Positions 1 through 10,681 of a stretch of DNA of 64,000 nucleotides are shown piece after piece. The DNA is from Nephrocerus scutellatus (lineage: Eukaryota > Arthropoda > Insecta > Diptera > Pipunculidae). A program made the translations under genes and the position numbers. How positions within the stretch are numbered: position 1 is the stretch's first letter; every line of letters begins with the position of its first letter. The stretch spans positions 55,164,432-55,228,431 of the forward strand of contig OX352761.1 of the NCBI GenBank assembly GCA_947095585.1, given 5' to 3'. The notes below the pieces were generated by a model. It had not been told where the DNA came from and did not search any database. It saw only the letters and a list, made by a program, of their open reading frames with translations.

Positions 1-775
1 TTATCGACCCCATCACCTAGAGCTCTCTTACCACCACCGTTCAACTCAGCGACACCGAAAACCATAGAATCGACACTAATATCGGTCACCCCACCCTCAG
101 TTATCGACCCCATCGCTTAGAGCTGTCTTACCATCACCATTCAACTCAGCGACCCCGAAAACCATAGAATCGACACTAATATCGGTCACACCCCTCAGTT
201 ATCGACAACATCCTCCTAGAGCTGTCTTACCATCACCATTCACCTTTGCGACCCCGAAAACCATAAAATCGACACTAATATCGGTCACCCGCCCCCCCTG
301 AGTTATCGACCCCATCCCCCTAGAGCTGTCTTACCATCACTATTCAACTCAGCGACCCCGAAAACCATAGAATCGACACTAATACCGGCCACCCCCCCCC
401 CCTCCGCAGTTATCGACCCCATCCCCTAGAGCTGTCTTACCATCACCATTCAACTCAGCGACCCCGAAAACCAAAGAATCGAAACTATTAACGGTCACCC
501 CCACCCCCTCAGTTATCGACCCCATCCCCTAGAGCTGTCTTACCATCACCACTCAGCGACCACGAAAACCATAAAATCAACACTAATATCGGTCACCCCC
601 CTCCCTATATCGACCCCATCCCCCTAGAGCTGTCTTACCATCACCATTCAACTCAGCGACCCCGAAAACCATAGAATCGACACTACTATCGGTCACCCAC
701 CACCCTGAGGCGATACATAACTCATCCATAGGAGCGTACTACCAACACTATTCATCACGGTGATACCGAAAACTG
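1..775. repeat. C-rich tandem satellite, about 100-bp unit
   Basis: Seven units of roughly 97-107 bp start near 1, 101, 199, 303, 410, 513 and 606, followed by a degenerate eighth. Each holds ttatcgaccccat, ctagagctgtcttaccatca, a centre with gcgaccccgaaaacc, and gacactaatatcggtcac before a variable C-run. Unit length differs mainly by C-run length. The left edge is cut by the window, so the array may be longer. No reading frame persists across units. Confidence 0.9.
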
Positions 776-1994
776 TAGCAGAGGGGGAAGCAGGTTTTTT
801 TGCCTGTGGTTGGGGTGGCAGCAACCTCCCACAGCCAAAAAACGTGGTACCCCCCCACACCTATGTTTGATTCCGGATAGTAATTAATATGTGTACCAAG
901 TTTGGTTGAAATTGGTGAAGGCGTTCCAGAGCTAGTTAGGCACAAGTATACAAACAAATAAATTCTCTTTTTTATATATATAGATATGGGATTTTGATGA
1001 TTCAGTCAAGCATAGTGCAATCCTGAAGAAGATTGGGTAATTCCTGGATTCTAAAACTTTGTCGTTTTATTTCCAAGCTTTGTGGTATATCTTTAGAAAG
1101 ATTGAAATCTTCTGCAAAAAATCTTGTTTTTTTGTTGGCTGTCGCCATGGGTTTCGTGGCGATTCAATTTATTTTAATCTAGCTGTAGTGAATGCCTTGG
1201 TTCTCCGGGAGTACGACTCGCGCTTGTACTTGTCAAACACCTTTTGTATGCAGTCCACTACTGCCTTCTGGTGCTGTACTGCATCGTCGATTCCCATTTT
1301 TATTTATATCTTGGAGAAACGCTGTATAAGTTGCTTGTGACTGGACACTTTGGGGACTATGCCACACGCTTTTATTGGCACTGTCGACACTTTTATTTCG
1401 CTTTTATTCGACACTTTCAGTCGTGTCAAACGCCTTGATTTATTTGACACTGTTAGTCGTGCCAAACGCTTTGATCTTTAAATTCTTCCTTGGAAGAACG
1501 GTTCCTTTTTGCTCGATGGACCAATGTTGAAGCTGCCTTGGAATACTGACCCTTACCACTGGTGGGGAGAATCGATATTCAATGCAGCTATGTGTTGTGG
1601 TTTTAACTGTTGACCCTTACGTAGGGGGAATCGCTAGTTAAATGAGAGACTTACTTTTGTGAAGTGTGTATATTTTATTTCGATCATCCTATTTATACGA
1701 TGATAATACCATACGCATAACTTAAGCCATGTATGGATTTTTATATAACCTTCCTTATCTGGTTTGGTGTTAGGTTGCTTCTTCTATCCTAGGGGCTGAC
1801 AAATATAAGGCTGCGATGTTTTGAGCTGCGCAAGCCAAATCCTGGGATCGACAGATAACGAAGCAATACGTTGTATGCTAATCATATCGCATGGTAAATG
1901 TGACTGAGTGCTGATAATCGTATACGTGCATAGTGTATGTTGAATACGTGGACGCTGTAGTTTAGGTATGTGCAGACTTGACACCTTCTTACAG
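776..1994. other. Non-coding stretch, no gene recognised
   Basis: The first 200 bases resemble the decayed end of a dispersed repeat, closing with an AT-rich tttatatatatagat motif. Around 1390-1475 a short block with gtcaaacgcc/gccaaacgct is repeated. At about 1550 and 1615 the motif tgacccttac is repeated before gggaatcg-type sequence. Short open frames show no recognisable domain. I see no gene. Confidence 0.5.
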
Positions 1995-1995
1995 C

Positions 1996-2085
1996 CTAAT
2001 TACGGAATTCGCTTTTCTGTCACTTTAATGACGAAGTGAAATTTTAGTGAGTCAAACGTGCAAATTGTATTACGGAATTCACTTT
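1996..2085. repeat. Short direct repeat, attacggaattc motif
   Basis: The motif attacggaattc followed by gctttt or actttac occurs twice about 70 bp apart. It lies just upstream of the Harbinger-type SANT gene and could be subterminal DNA of that element. No matching inverted copy was found beyond the transposase, so terminal inverted repeats are not established. Confidence 0.4.
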
Positions 2086-2381
2086 ACATTAGAGGTGAAA
2101 TATTGGTATAATTGATCTCTCTCGTAAATTTGGCAGTGACTGGTAAGTGATTGTGCTCTGTAAGATTTTGTTATTTTGTTTATATTTATTTATTTACATT
2201 ATTTGAAGGTTTTTATAATAAAATGAACAACATAGAAAAAGGAAACGAGAATCCAGGAAAAAAATTTAAGTGTAGTGTTTAGTTCGTTAGTCAATTGAAA
2301 AACAATTGGCTGATATTGTAAAATATTTGCATGGACTTATTATGATATGTACCAATAATTTTTAACAATAAAATATTTTAG

Positions 2382-3113
2382 ACACAAAAAACAACACGGA
2401 ATCAATTTGATTTATTAATAGCTGAAATGCACGATAGTGCCGACGTTGCTAGAGGCATTGGCAATTTGAAAGTAGCAAAGCTGATACCGATGCAAAATGA
2501 TCGAGAATTGCTGACAGCTTAAGCGTCGGACCACCTCAGGGAAGTGTCGGAGAGTGGAGAAAGGTACGTTTTTGTTTACTGTTTATATTTTTACTGTTAA
2601 ATATTTTTAAAATCGTTAAATATTGGCAGGTATGGGTCGACCTAAAAAGGAATACGAAGGAAAAGTTATTAAACAATAATCGAGAATTTAAAGCCACAGG
2701 CGGTGGTCCTTCAAATCAGACTGTTTTGACTTCTACGGAGGAGGCAGTTAGTAGCATTTTGTGCATGGAGAAAGCTGCCACCCCAGCGGGAAAACATTTG
2801 GCACATCCCTTTATGGCAATAGAAATGATATTTTGTGTAATCCGCCACCGCCAGAAAATAAACAATCAGTTCCTCGTAAATAAACAATCTGAACGAAGGA
2901 CTCATACGCTCTCCCTCAAAAACCTTCTCAATAACTATCATCAAAATCTAACAAAACTACGGGGTTATTAAAAAAATAGAGAAAAATATATATGAGTTGC
3001 AAGGAAGCGTTAAAACCTTGGTCGCAAAAGATGAAAAAATAGATATTCTTAAAGCGATAAGGGATAACGACACTGCGTCTTATAATGTCTCAGGAACACC
3101 TCGAGATAAAAAA
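2382..3113 (+). pseudogene. Harbinger-associated Myb/SANT-like DNA-binding protein, degenerate
   Basis: The translation matches the zeste-like Myb/SANT DNA-binding protein that accompanies Harbinger transposases. Such proteins bind element ends and help the transposase enter the nucleus. Visible blocks are NQFDLLIAEMHDSADVARG, then ADTDAK, a stop where the conserved Trp should be (TGA at 2498-2500), SRIADSL and GEWRK. A GT-AG intron of 66 bp (2564-2629) follows, then VWVDLK, KEKLLNNNREFKATGGGP and a C-terminal coiled part with LVAKDEKIDILKAIRDND. A frameshift sits near 2483, and several stops lie at 2880-2940. A possible first exon starts with ATG at 2223, but its splice phase does not fit cleanly. 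The transposase partner is convergent, about 5.5 kb downstream; a Gypsy insertion separates the two. Confidence 0.75.
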
Positions 3114-3130
3114 AAAAAAAAAAAAAAAAA

Positions 3131-3948
3131 ACCCTTAAAATTAAAATTTTTCATGTTAATTCTCTAATACATATGTGTGTAAAGTTTGAATCGGGTTAAT
3201 TTGGAAAAAAATTTTCAAAAACTGTTGTCACCGGAGATACACATTGTGTACAATTTGTGTGTGTGCCCCCGAAATTGGAGCCCGATCGCTTCCAACTTTC
3301 AATAGTAAGTGTTGTCATCGGTGATATACATGTGTTTAAAATTTGAAGAAAATCGGGTTAATTTTTAAAAAACTTATATAGGCACCCCTCGAGCCTCCAA
3401 AAAAATGTACAAAAAGTGTTGTCCATCTGAGATACACATGTGTATAAAATTTGAAGAAAATCGGGTAAATTTTGTAAAATATTTGTATGGGAGCCCGCCG
3501 ACCCCGATCAAAATTTAATAGAAAGTATTGTCACCGGAAATATATATGTGTGCAAAATTTCAATAAAATTGGGCTTTGGGAAGTGGGTTAAAAATTGATC
3601 GGAAAATCTCACCAGCCGACAAATTCTCTATACTCTCTGCTCTCTGATGCAACGCAACAACAAAACAACCCCAATCGTAAATTCGCAGCGCTGCATACAT
3701 TTTATCACTCATCAGCGCACACAGAACACAGTCATTATAGTATGAAATGATATGATGTCGCTATATGGGAAAAAAAATTTATATGGGAGCCCCCCGATCC
3801 CGAGTTTCGAGAAAGAAAGTATTGTCACCGGAAATATACATGTGTGCAAAATTGCAATAAAATCGGGCTTTGGGAAATTAAAAATTGATCAGAAAATCTG
3901 ACCAGCCAGCCAGCCACGTGCACGCGAAGTTAATATAGAGAATTTAAA
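3131..3948 (+). repeat. Interspersed repeat family IR, copy 1 (longest unbroken)
   Basis: Begins accc..aaaattaaaatttttcatg then ttaattctctaat, and ends gttaatatagagaattta, so its ends carry a short inverted motif (TAAATTCTCTA / TAGAGAATTTA). The body repeats phrases such as gtcaccggagatacacat, aatttgaagaaaatcgggtt, tatgggagcccg and gggttaaaaattgatc, and the end has a ccagccagccag run. It has no coding capacity. Five further copies lie in this window. The family is unidentified and looks non-autonomous. Confidence 0.8.
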
Positions 3949-4366
3949 AAGAAAATAAAACCCAAGGAGCTAAAGTTAGAATTGCGTAGCTTAAAGTGAA
4001 GTCACAGCCATATGAAATAATAATTGTGATTGAAGTATTGTGATTGAAATATTTTTTTTTTAAGTGAAAACTTCTTTTAGCGCGGTACGCATATTTTTAG
4101 ATGAGATAAAATCTCTGGACTCGCGAAACCGTTACGAGACGCAGCTATAGTGTGTGCATGTATGCATGTACATATAGCAGACCACGAACGCGTCTAGATA
4201 AATAAAAAAAAAACATTTATTGCTATAAAATTTATAACAACTGTTTTGCCTAGTGCTTAAACAACCGATAATACAACAATTGTTAACTACCGATTAATAA
4301 ATAATTTTTTTAATAAATCTAATATTACGATATCACAGCAACATATACCGAGTATAGACGTTTAGT
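3949..4366. other. Non-coding DNA between IR copy 1 and Gypsy 1
   Basis: AT-rich sequence that may include the 5' LTR and leader of Gypsy 1, for example the stretch with gcggtacgcatatttttagatg and the later octanucleotide run tgcatgtatgcatg. I could not align it to the putative 3' LTR and see no primer-binding site, so no LTR is claimed. Confidence 0.4.
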
Positions 4367-5131
4367 TTGGCGTTTCGCCGTCGGGATCGCATCTTGTTTG
4401 GTAAGTTTCGGAGCATTTTCTTCCGCGAAGCTATAAGTGAAGTGCAACTCGGCGACTCAAAACCGAGCAAATTATACCAAAAGTTGAAGAATTTAGCCTA
4501 CGATTCTTTGACCGACACCGCACTTTTCAATTTATGGGCTGCGCGACTACCAGAGATGGAGCACGCTGCAGTTATTCAGATGAAGGATTCGCCAATTAGC
4601 GACCGACTGGTCGCAGCCGATGCATTAGTCGAATCGATTCGCTTGCGTACTATCGGCGATCACACTATTTATCAAACGACTCCGCAGCCAACTGTGTCTT
4701 TGGAAAATACAAGAACTACACCGATGGCGTCAGCCGAAATTAATTTACTCGAGAAGTTAAGCAACCAAATCGCAGAACTCGAGCAAAAATTCAATGTCAA
4801 CAGCGGCAGCAATAAACCGTTCGACGCCACCAGGTCTCAGGAATATTCATCTCGTACAGAGCATCCCAATTGCTGGTATCATTGGAAGTTTGGCGCCGAA
4901 GCAAAACATTGCCAGCTGCCTGCGTCGGATTCAGGTAGCGAACAGCCTGAGTCCAAATTCGCCAACCGACTGAAAATACACGACAAATCCACAAATATCG
5001 GATTTTTAATACTGGTGCTGACGTATCAGTCATGCCACTCAGTCAGGCCGCAGGCAACTGCAAATCAACAGACGTTAAATTGTTCGCAGCGAACGGCACA
5101 GAAATCAAAACTTACGGCACAACGACACTGA
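4367..5131 (+). pseudogene. Gypsy 1 Gag, N-terminally deleted
   Basis: The readable part begins just before SEVQLGDSKPSKLYQKL and covers the capsid-like segment with FNLWAARLPEMEHAAVIQ, a short coiled stretch (LEKLSNQIAELEQKFNV) and the basic C-terminal cysteine-histidine box CWYHWKFGAEAKHC. Compared with Gypsy E Gag, about the first 110 residues are missing. The last cysteine of the box (PC in Gypsy E) is Ala here. Soon after the box, the open frame drifts out of the protease frame, so a frameshift separates Gag from Pol. Gag would form the particle; this copy cannot. Confidence 0.75.
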
Positions 5132-5285
5132 AGGTAAACCTCGAATTACGACGTGACTTTATGTGGACGTTTTTAATCGCCGACGTAACAACGCCAATCA
5201 TCGGTGCAGACTTTATTACTAAATTCGGCCTATTAATTGACTTGATGCTCCGCTCACTGGCCTTAATTCAACCTGTTTCCGCATC
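4995..5285 (+). pseudogene. Gypsy 1 aspartic protease, active-site Asp lost
   Basis: Retropepsin-like segment. The active-site loop reads IFNTGADVSVMPLS, with Asn (AAT at 5008-5010) in place of the catalytic Asp of D-T-G. It continues with LFAANGTEIKTYG, then FLIADVTTPIIGADFITKFGLLIDL, the usual flap-to-helix end of Gypsy proteases. The active-site part and the Gag frame are shifted relative to each other. Without the Asp this copy could not cleave a polyprotein. Confidence 0.75.
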
Positions 5286-6540
5286 ATGGTTAAAGATACG
5301 ACTAAATTCAAGGCATATTATTTAAATTCGATTTATGCTGATCTTCTCGAAGAATACAAACAAATTATCAAACTACCTCAGCCAGGAAATAAAGTTTTCT
5401 CCGTCGTAGTACATCAAATCATCACGACAGGACAACCCGTCTACGCTCGACCTCGACGATTGGATCCCGAAAAACTTGAAGCAGCCCGAAAGGAATTCGA
5501 TTGTTTGATAAAAGCAGAAATATGCCGACCGTCAAGCAGTTGTTGGGCAAGCCCGCTGCATATGGTAAAGAAATCCGATGGTTCATTGCGCCCGTGCGGC
5601 GATTATCGCGCTTTAAACGCGATCACGATTCCGGATCGTTATCCCATAACATATTTGAACGACTTCGCTGGGAATTTGCAAGGTAAGACCATATTTTCAA
5701 AGATCGACTTGCAAAAGGCCTTTCATCAAGTTCCAGTCGCTGAAGAAGAAGTCGCCGCGCAAACGTTTCAACGTTTAATTCATGAAGTTTGCCGTGGCCT
5801 CGATTTTGTGTTTGCATACATAGACGATTTGTGCATCGCCTCAACGACGCCCGAAGAGCATCATGAACACTTGCGAATACTATTTGAAAGACTAAAGCAA
5901 TACAACTTGGCGATAAATATCGGGAAATGTGAATTCGGTAAGCAAGAAATCGAATTTCTGGGACATTGTGTGTCATCTCGAGGATTTTTGCCGTTGCCCG
6001 AAAAGATGCAAGCCATTAAAACGTTTCCCATTCCGACGATGGTCAAGCAATTAAAAAGTTTTTTGGCAACACTCAACTTCTACCGCAAGTTCATGCCAAA
6101 CGCCATCGAAACGCAAGCCAAATTGCTTGAAATGATTCCAGGAAACAAAAAAACGATCGAACGCTGCTTTACTCGCACATCCATCAAAAACAGCAGAACT
6201 ATCGCGTTATGTCGATGCTTCAGACATTGCTGCTGGTGCAGTTCTTCATCAAGTCGTAGACAACGCGCTACAACCGCTTGGTTTTTTCTCCAAAAAGTTC
6301 GACAAGGCGCAGCTTCGCTACAGTACGTATGACCGCGAACTCACAGCGATGTACTTGGCAGTAAAACATTTCAAATTCATTTCATTTATCAGGGAAGAAG
6401 ATGTCACATCTATACCGATCATAAACCGCTCACCTTTGCCTTCTCACAAAAACCCGAGAAAGCCAACGATCGTCAAGCAAGGCAACTTGATTACATCGGA
6501 CAAGTAACCACCGATATTAAACACGTAAAAGGAGCTGAAA
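5286..6540 (+). pseudogene. Gypsy 1 reverse transcriptase and RNase H, deleted and frameshifted
   Basis: The RT fingers and palm are clear: [49 protein letters not shown] (first catalytic Asp) and AYIDDLC (catalytic Asp pair), then FLGH and the thumb with LKSFLATLNFYRKF. Next to Gypsy E about 25 residues are deleted between QVPVAEEEVA and AQTFQRL, removing the TPFG..F..MPFGL block. A frameshift near 6160 precedes RNase H, read in another frame as LSYVDASDIAAGAVLHQV, LGFFSKKF, YSTYDREL and, after another shift, IYTDHKPLTFAF. Confidence 0.8.
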
Positions 6541-6542
6541 AT

Positions 6543-7912
6543 GTGACAGCCGACCAATTGTTACGAGTCGAAAGCATCCATTCCACCGCTCAGATCGACT
6601 ACGAAAAATTGGCGGATGATCAACGAAACGATGATGAATTAAAATTGCTACTCGAAAAAGGTAATATCGACGTTTCAATTAAACTAAAACTTTTCACCAT
6701 TCCAGGCAGTTCGAAGCGACTTTTTTGCGACTATTCGACAGACAACATTCGTCCGTTTGTCACAGAAAGATTCCGAAATCAATTCACTCAGGCGATTCAC
6801 GACATCTCGCATCCTGGAGTACGTGCCACGGTTAGATTGATGACTAAACGATTCGTTTGGCCTGGCATTAGATCCTATGTTGCAAAATATGTTCGAAGTT
6901 GCTTAAAATGTCAACGCGCAAAAATGCGCCGTTACAACAATTTAAATCGCCGAGTGAACGATTCGATCACATAAACATTGATCTCGTCGGACCGTTTCCA
7001 CCATCCGAAGGAAATTGCTACTGCTTAACGATAATTGACCGTTTCACACGTTGGCCAGAAGCGATTCCAATTCCTGATATGTCAGCACCAACTGTTGCAA
7101 ATGCACTCATCTCTGGCTGGATAGCAAAATATGGCGTTCCAAAAGCAATTACAACGGACCGAGGCGCTCAATTTGATTCGCATCTCTTCAACGAACTCAT
7201 GCGAACGCTCGGAACTCAGCATTTTAGAACAACCGCATATCATCCGCAAGCAAATGGCCTAATCGAGAGATGGCATCGCACATTAAAGTCAGCAATCCTC
7301 TGTCACAACACCGAAAGATGGGCAATACATTTACCAACAATTCTCCTTTGCCTCCGTGCAACGTATAAAGAGGATTTAAATGCATCACCGGCCGAACTTG
7401 TTTTCGGTACAACACTTCGCTTACCTGGCGAATTTTTCGACGAGCAGACATCAGGCAAGACAGAAACGCAAACAGTCATCGATCTGCGAAGCGCCATGCA
7501 CGTTATTCGTCCAACGACGACGGCGTGGCATTGCAACAAAAAAATATTCATACATGGTGATTTGAAAACAGCGACGCATGTATTTCTTCGCGACGATTCT
7601 ATTCGTCCGAGTTTAACGCATCCATATAACGGACCGTTTGAAGTGCTCGATCGAACATCAAAATATTTTCGTTTGCGACTGCCGAATCGTGATTCAAACG
7701 TCACTATTGATCGCCTTAAGCCAGCTTATATGCCCGTAACCAACATAGCAACAAAGGTGGTGCCGACGTCAACTTTACGAACATCAAACAAACCGGCTAC
7801 TCCTACGAAAGTACCAACATCGACGAAAACCACCCGATCTGGGCGGCCGGTGCGAATTCCGGATAAATTTATCGATGAACACCAACTTTCATCTAGGCGG
7901 GGAGTACTGTAG
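6543..7912 (+). pseudogene. Gypsy 1 integrase with one frameshift
   Basis: The N-terminal zinc-binding HHCC module is visible (HDISHPGVRAT, then CLKCQ). A frameshift between the zinc module and the core falls around 6900-6970. The core keeps all three catalytic acids: D in TIIDRFTRW (after [11 protein letters not shown]), D in TDRGAQFDS and E in [10 protein letters not shown]-terminal DNA-binding part follows with [15 protein letters not shown] and [10 protein letters not shown], then a Ser/Thr-rich tail ending SSRRGVL just before the 3' LTR. This is the best-preserved part of the element. Confidence 0.8.
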
Positions 7913-8060
7913 CATTGACAATAATTGTCTTTGTTCTTTTTTCGCCAGTCAGTAGCTACTAGCACACCATTTTCTTTCTCGAGAAAATAATTATTTTGTT
8001 ATTTTAAATAAAATTGGTAAAGTTGTTATTAAATGATAAAAACATTTTAGCGATATATTG
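7911..8060 (+). repeat. Probable 3' LTR portion of Gypsy 1
   Basis: Starts TGTAGCATTGACAATAATTG directly after the purine-rich end of pol. It is AT-rich and carries aataaa-like motifs. By analogy, Gypsy E has a purine tract followed by TGTAGGACC. The right end is not defined because IR copy 2 begins soon after. Confidence 0.5.
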
Positions 8061-8097
8061 CATCATAAGTTTCAGAAGTGTTTTGTATAGTTTATTA

Positions 8098-8420
8098 GTG
8101 CCGGAGCCGCTAAATGTGTATGTCCGATAGACAAAACTGTTTGTAAAATTTTTGGAATGGCCCTGAGGCCTGAGGGGTGCCCATTCAAATTTTAAACACA
8201 TGTGTATCTCCGATGTCAACACCAACCATTGAAATTTGGAAGGTCGAGGGCTCCCATACAATTTATTTTACACATGTGTATCCCGGCGACAACAGTTTTT
8301 GTAAAAAAAATTAAATTAATTTAAATTAGAGCCCCTTTAATATTAATTTTTCCAAGTTCAAACTTTGCACACATATATATCTCCTTTTAGAGAATTTACA
8401 TTTTTAATTTTTATGGGTTG
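8098..8420 (-). repeat. Interspersed repeat family IR, copy 2 (minus)
   Basis: Reverse-orientation copy recognised by gcccattcaaattttaaac, acacatgtgtatctccgatg, gagggctcccataca and the end tttagagaatttacattttt then atgggttg. The inner end is truncated, since the ccagccagccag end is absent. Confidence 0.7.
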
Positions 8421-8539
8421 TTTTTTTTTGTTTAAAGTGAGTTGATTTTTTTATTTCTGTATATAGTTACATATTTTTTTGTTATTTTAAATTATCTAAA
8501 GCAAATGACTGAAATATGAATTTTATAAATAAATAAATG
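8421..8539. other. AT-rich spacer
   Basis: Low-complexity AT-rich DNA between IR copy 2 and the transposase remnant. Nothing recognised. Confidence 0.4.
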
Positions 8540-9365
8540 AAAGGAGTATTTTGTGTTTTAAACTATCTATATATACTATATTTTCAAAAGTCCGATTGCT
8601 CTTTTGACAATATTCCTCGCCTTTGAATGCCTATTGTTAAAGGCCTTCTCCAAACTTCCATTTGATGGGTTTCGGAAAGGCGTTATCAGATACGGCAACA
8701 AAGGGTATCCAGAGTCGCCGAATCAAAAATATTATTGTATTAAGCAATACATTGAAATTTTAACACTTTTTACCCAAGAGGCAAGTGTTCTATTTTCCGT
8801 TGCTGTACATCGAATTAAGAGCAGTATTTGCATTACTCCCATTTCTAACAAAGGAATCGTGGTTAGCACCTGGATATCTCGCGTCAACGAACATGATACA
8901 CATGTTGTGATTGTATAGCTGAAAATAATAATAAATTCCTTTTAATAATAACACATATTCACTATTTTACGAAAAAAATATTGGAAACTTACAATCATTG
9001 CATTGATGCTATAAAAACCCTTTTGGTTGTAATATAGGTGCCGTTCTTCTACAGAGGGAGCCATAATTTTAATGTGCGTGCCGTCAACGCATCCAATCAC
9101 TCCAGGTATCGAATATTTGGAATAAAAATGCAGCATTTTGCTACACTTTCTTCCTCCTCTGACATCTGGATCTTTATATATGCAGGACGAATTATCTTTT
9201 CCAGAGCATTTAGGCATTCTGACAACGCCACTGAAACTGAAGACTCGAGAAAAACACGCCATGGAGTCGATACCAACTTCTCTTTGTTAGCTTCCTTGCG
9301 CCAACAATCTCAAGCAAGAAGCTAACTTCAAATGTGGCGGAATGGCACTGGACCTATATGTTTGC
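8540..9365 (-). pseudogene. Harbinger (PIF/HARBI1-like) transposase, degenerate
   Basis: Read on the minus strand: IPPHLKLASCLRLLAQGS, QREVGIDSM, a frameshifted helix region, then IPGVIGCVDGTHIKI with the first catalytic Asp, and FYSINAMI. A GT-AG intron follows (donor gtaagt near 8992), then NMCIMFVDARYPGANHDSF and, after a stop and a probable second small intron, LLGDSGYPLLPYLITPF with the second Asp. The third catalytic acid should lie in NIVERAIGLLK but is encoded as Lys (NIVKRAIG). Harbinger transposases are DDE nucleases that cut element ends and work with the SANT partner. The cDNA-like C-terminus ends at AT-rich DNA. This copy is inactive: frameshifts, stop and E-to-K. Confidence 0.8.
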
Positions 9366-9606
9366 TTCAGCTTCACCTTAATTTTGTCGCATATAATTTA
9401 AACACACATTTATTCAGCCGAAAGTATTTTAAAAATCTTTAAATATTAAATTTGGTATGTAATTATATCGGAATATTCTCAACAAACTACTGGAACAATT
9501 TCAAAAAAAAAATTAAATAAACTAAACGATAACGCCGATAAAGTAAATTAAATGCGCTTTTATTCTTTTAACTGTAATATACTTGTATATATGAATTTAA
9601 TTGCTC

Positions 9607-9612
9607 TTTATT
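9607..9612 (-). terminator. veli: Candidate veli polyadenylation signal
   Basis: TTTATT on the plus strand is AATAAA on the coding strand, about 67 bases past the veli stop codon. A second candidate is near 9559-9564. Position and hexamer fit a short 3' UTR; no transcript evidence is available here. Confidence 0.45.
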
Positions 9613-9678
9613 CATGCAGTTAACTTTGTAATACAATAAATTATATATACATAAAAAATCAACTGCTGACTGTTGTTA

Positions 9679-9831
9679 CTAGTTTTGGCGACGTCTTGCT
9701 GTTCTCTGTTTGTCAAATCGTAACTCCATTTCTTCCAAAACCTTAGGCGTGTAACGCACTACTAACTTCACTGAGCTGGAAGCTTGCTTTAGTAGTTCAA
9801 CAGCTTTTTCATGGTTTTCACCTTCAACGGA
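9679..9831 (-). CDS. veli: veli (lin-7 orthologue) terminal coding exon
   Basis: Fifty codons plus TAG encode the end of the PDZ domain and the C-terminal tail: [32 protein letters not shown], and [13 protein letters not shown]. This is the characteristic conserved C-terminus of Lin-7/Veli/MALS. The protein scaffolds membrane receptors and channels, binding CASK/Caki through its N-terminal L27 domain and receptor tails through PDZ. It acts at synapses and epithelial junctions. The exon follows an acceptor reading ttaatttag on the coding strand and starts in phase 0. That fits the exon at 50807-50940, whose last codon completes SVNGA. The frame is intact, unlike nearly everything around it, which argues for selection. 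Confidence 0.93.
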   Translation of the reverse strand, partial: SVEGENHEKAVELLKQASSSVKLVVRYTPKVLEEMELRFDKQRTARRRQN

Positions 9832-9839
9832 CTAAATTA

Positions 9840-10640
9840 AAAAATATTTATTTATTTTTTTGCACTATGTAAAAAATTAATTTATTGTGCTTTATGTAAT
9901 TAAACAAAAATATTTAATACATGGACATTTGGTATTTACGTCACTGAATATTCAACCTTGTTCTTGTTAGTGAAGTAAGTGACAAATACAGGGTGTCCTC
10001 TAATTCGTCAACAATATTTTGATAAATGTTTTTTGGGTATATTCTAATAATAATAATAATAATCTAATATAAGGGTCTATCTCGAATGAATCATTTATCG
10101 GGGATTTAAGAAACAGCTTACTTTGGTGTTAACGGAAATCTGTTAATACTAATGATGACTTTATGACTTTATTATTAGAAGAATTACTATCCTTTGTTAC
10201 TGCGTTTAAATAAAGTTGATATCTTGTTTGTGTCTTCAGATATCCAATTTCAATGCCTGTTCCATTTTTCTTGCCCAAGCTAATTTTTTTGATTTTAAGG
10301 TCAATTTTCTCCAGAAAATACGTAATAAACATAACGTTTTACTATTTTTTTTATAAACGTAACAATAATAAAAATAAAAATGAACAAGTTTGCGGAAACA
10401 CCCATAGATTTTATGATACAAGGGAAAACCTAAAGCAGGTACAATTTAAAAAAGTGTTTTTTTTGCTTTAAGCTCCCAAGGCTATGAATAAAAAATGTGT
10501 GTGGTTTTAGATAATTTGTATTTTATGTGTGTACAACAACAGTTATAACAGGTGCTCAAAGTGTGCTCCTTTTTTTGTATGCATACTAGAGCCTATAACA
10601 TTCCTTCAGCTGCCAATAATATACATTGAAATTTTTATAA
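9840..10640. other. Intronic AT-rich DNA, no gene recognised
   Basis: Holds a mariner-end-like phrase acagggtgtcctctaattcg near 9988, a short (ata)n run and weak open frames without a recognisable domain. The part near 10520-10640 may be the outer end of the Tc1-like remnant that follows. Confidence 0.4.
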
Positions 10641-10681
10641 AAATTGGTTTGATATTGTGTGTGATGTTAAAATCTTAAATA

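Larger units (their letters stand above)
4340..8060 (+). mobile_element. Gypsy 1: CsRn1/Kabuki-type LTR retrotransposon, degenerate
   Basis: Gag, protease, RT, RNase H and integrase occur in Ty3/Gypsy order on the plus strand, all damaged. The Gag box CWYHWKFGAEAKHC and the polyprotein style resemble the CsRn1/Kabuki clade, and its proteins are clearly related to Gypsy E at 40.3-45.2 kb. It sits between the two Harbinger genes, so it probably inserted into that element. A purine-rich ggcggggagtac just before TGTAGCATTG marks the likely 3' LTR start. The 5' LTR was not found. Confidence 0.8.

Noticed and set aside
10129..10421. Minus-strand open frames with KIDLKIKKISLGKK
   Set aside because: Looks protein-like at first, but no family was recognised, the composition follows the AT-rich DNA, and there are no splice signals or neighbours to support a gene.
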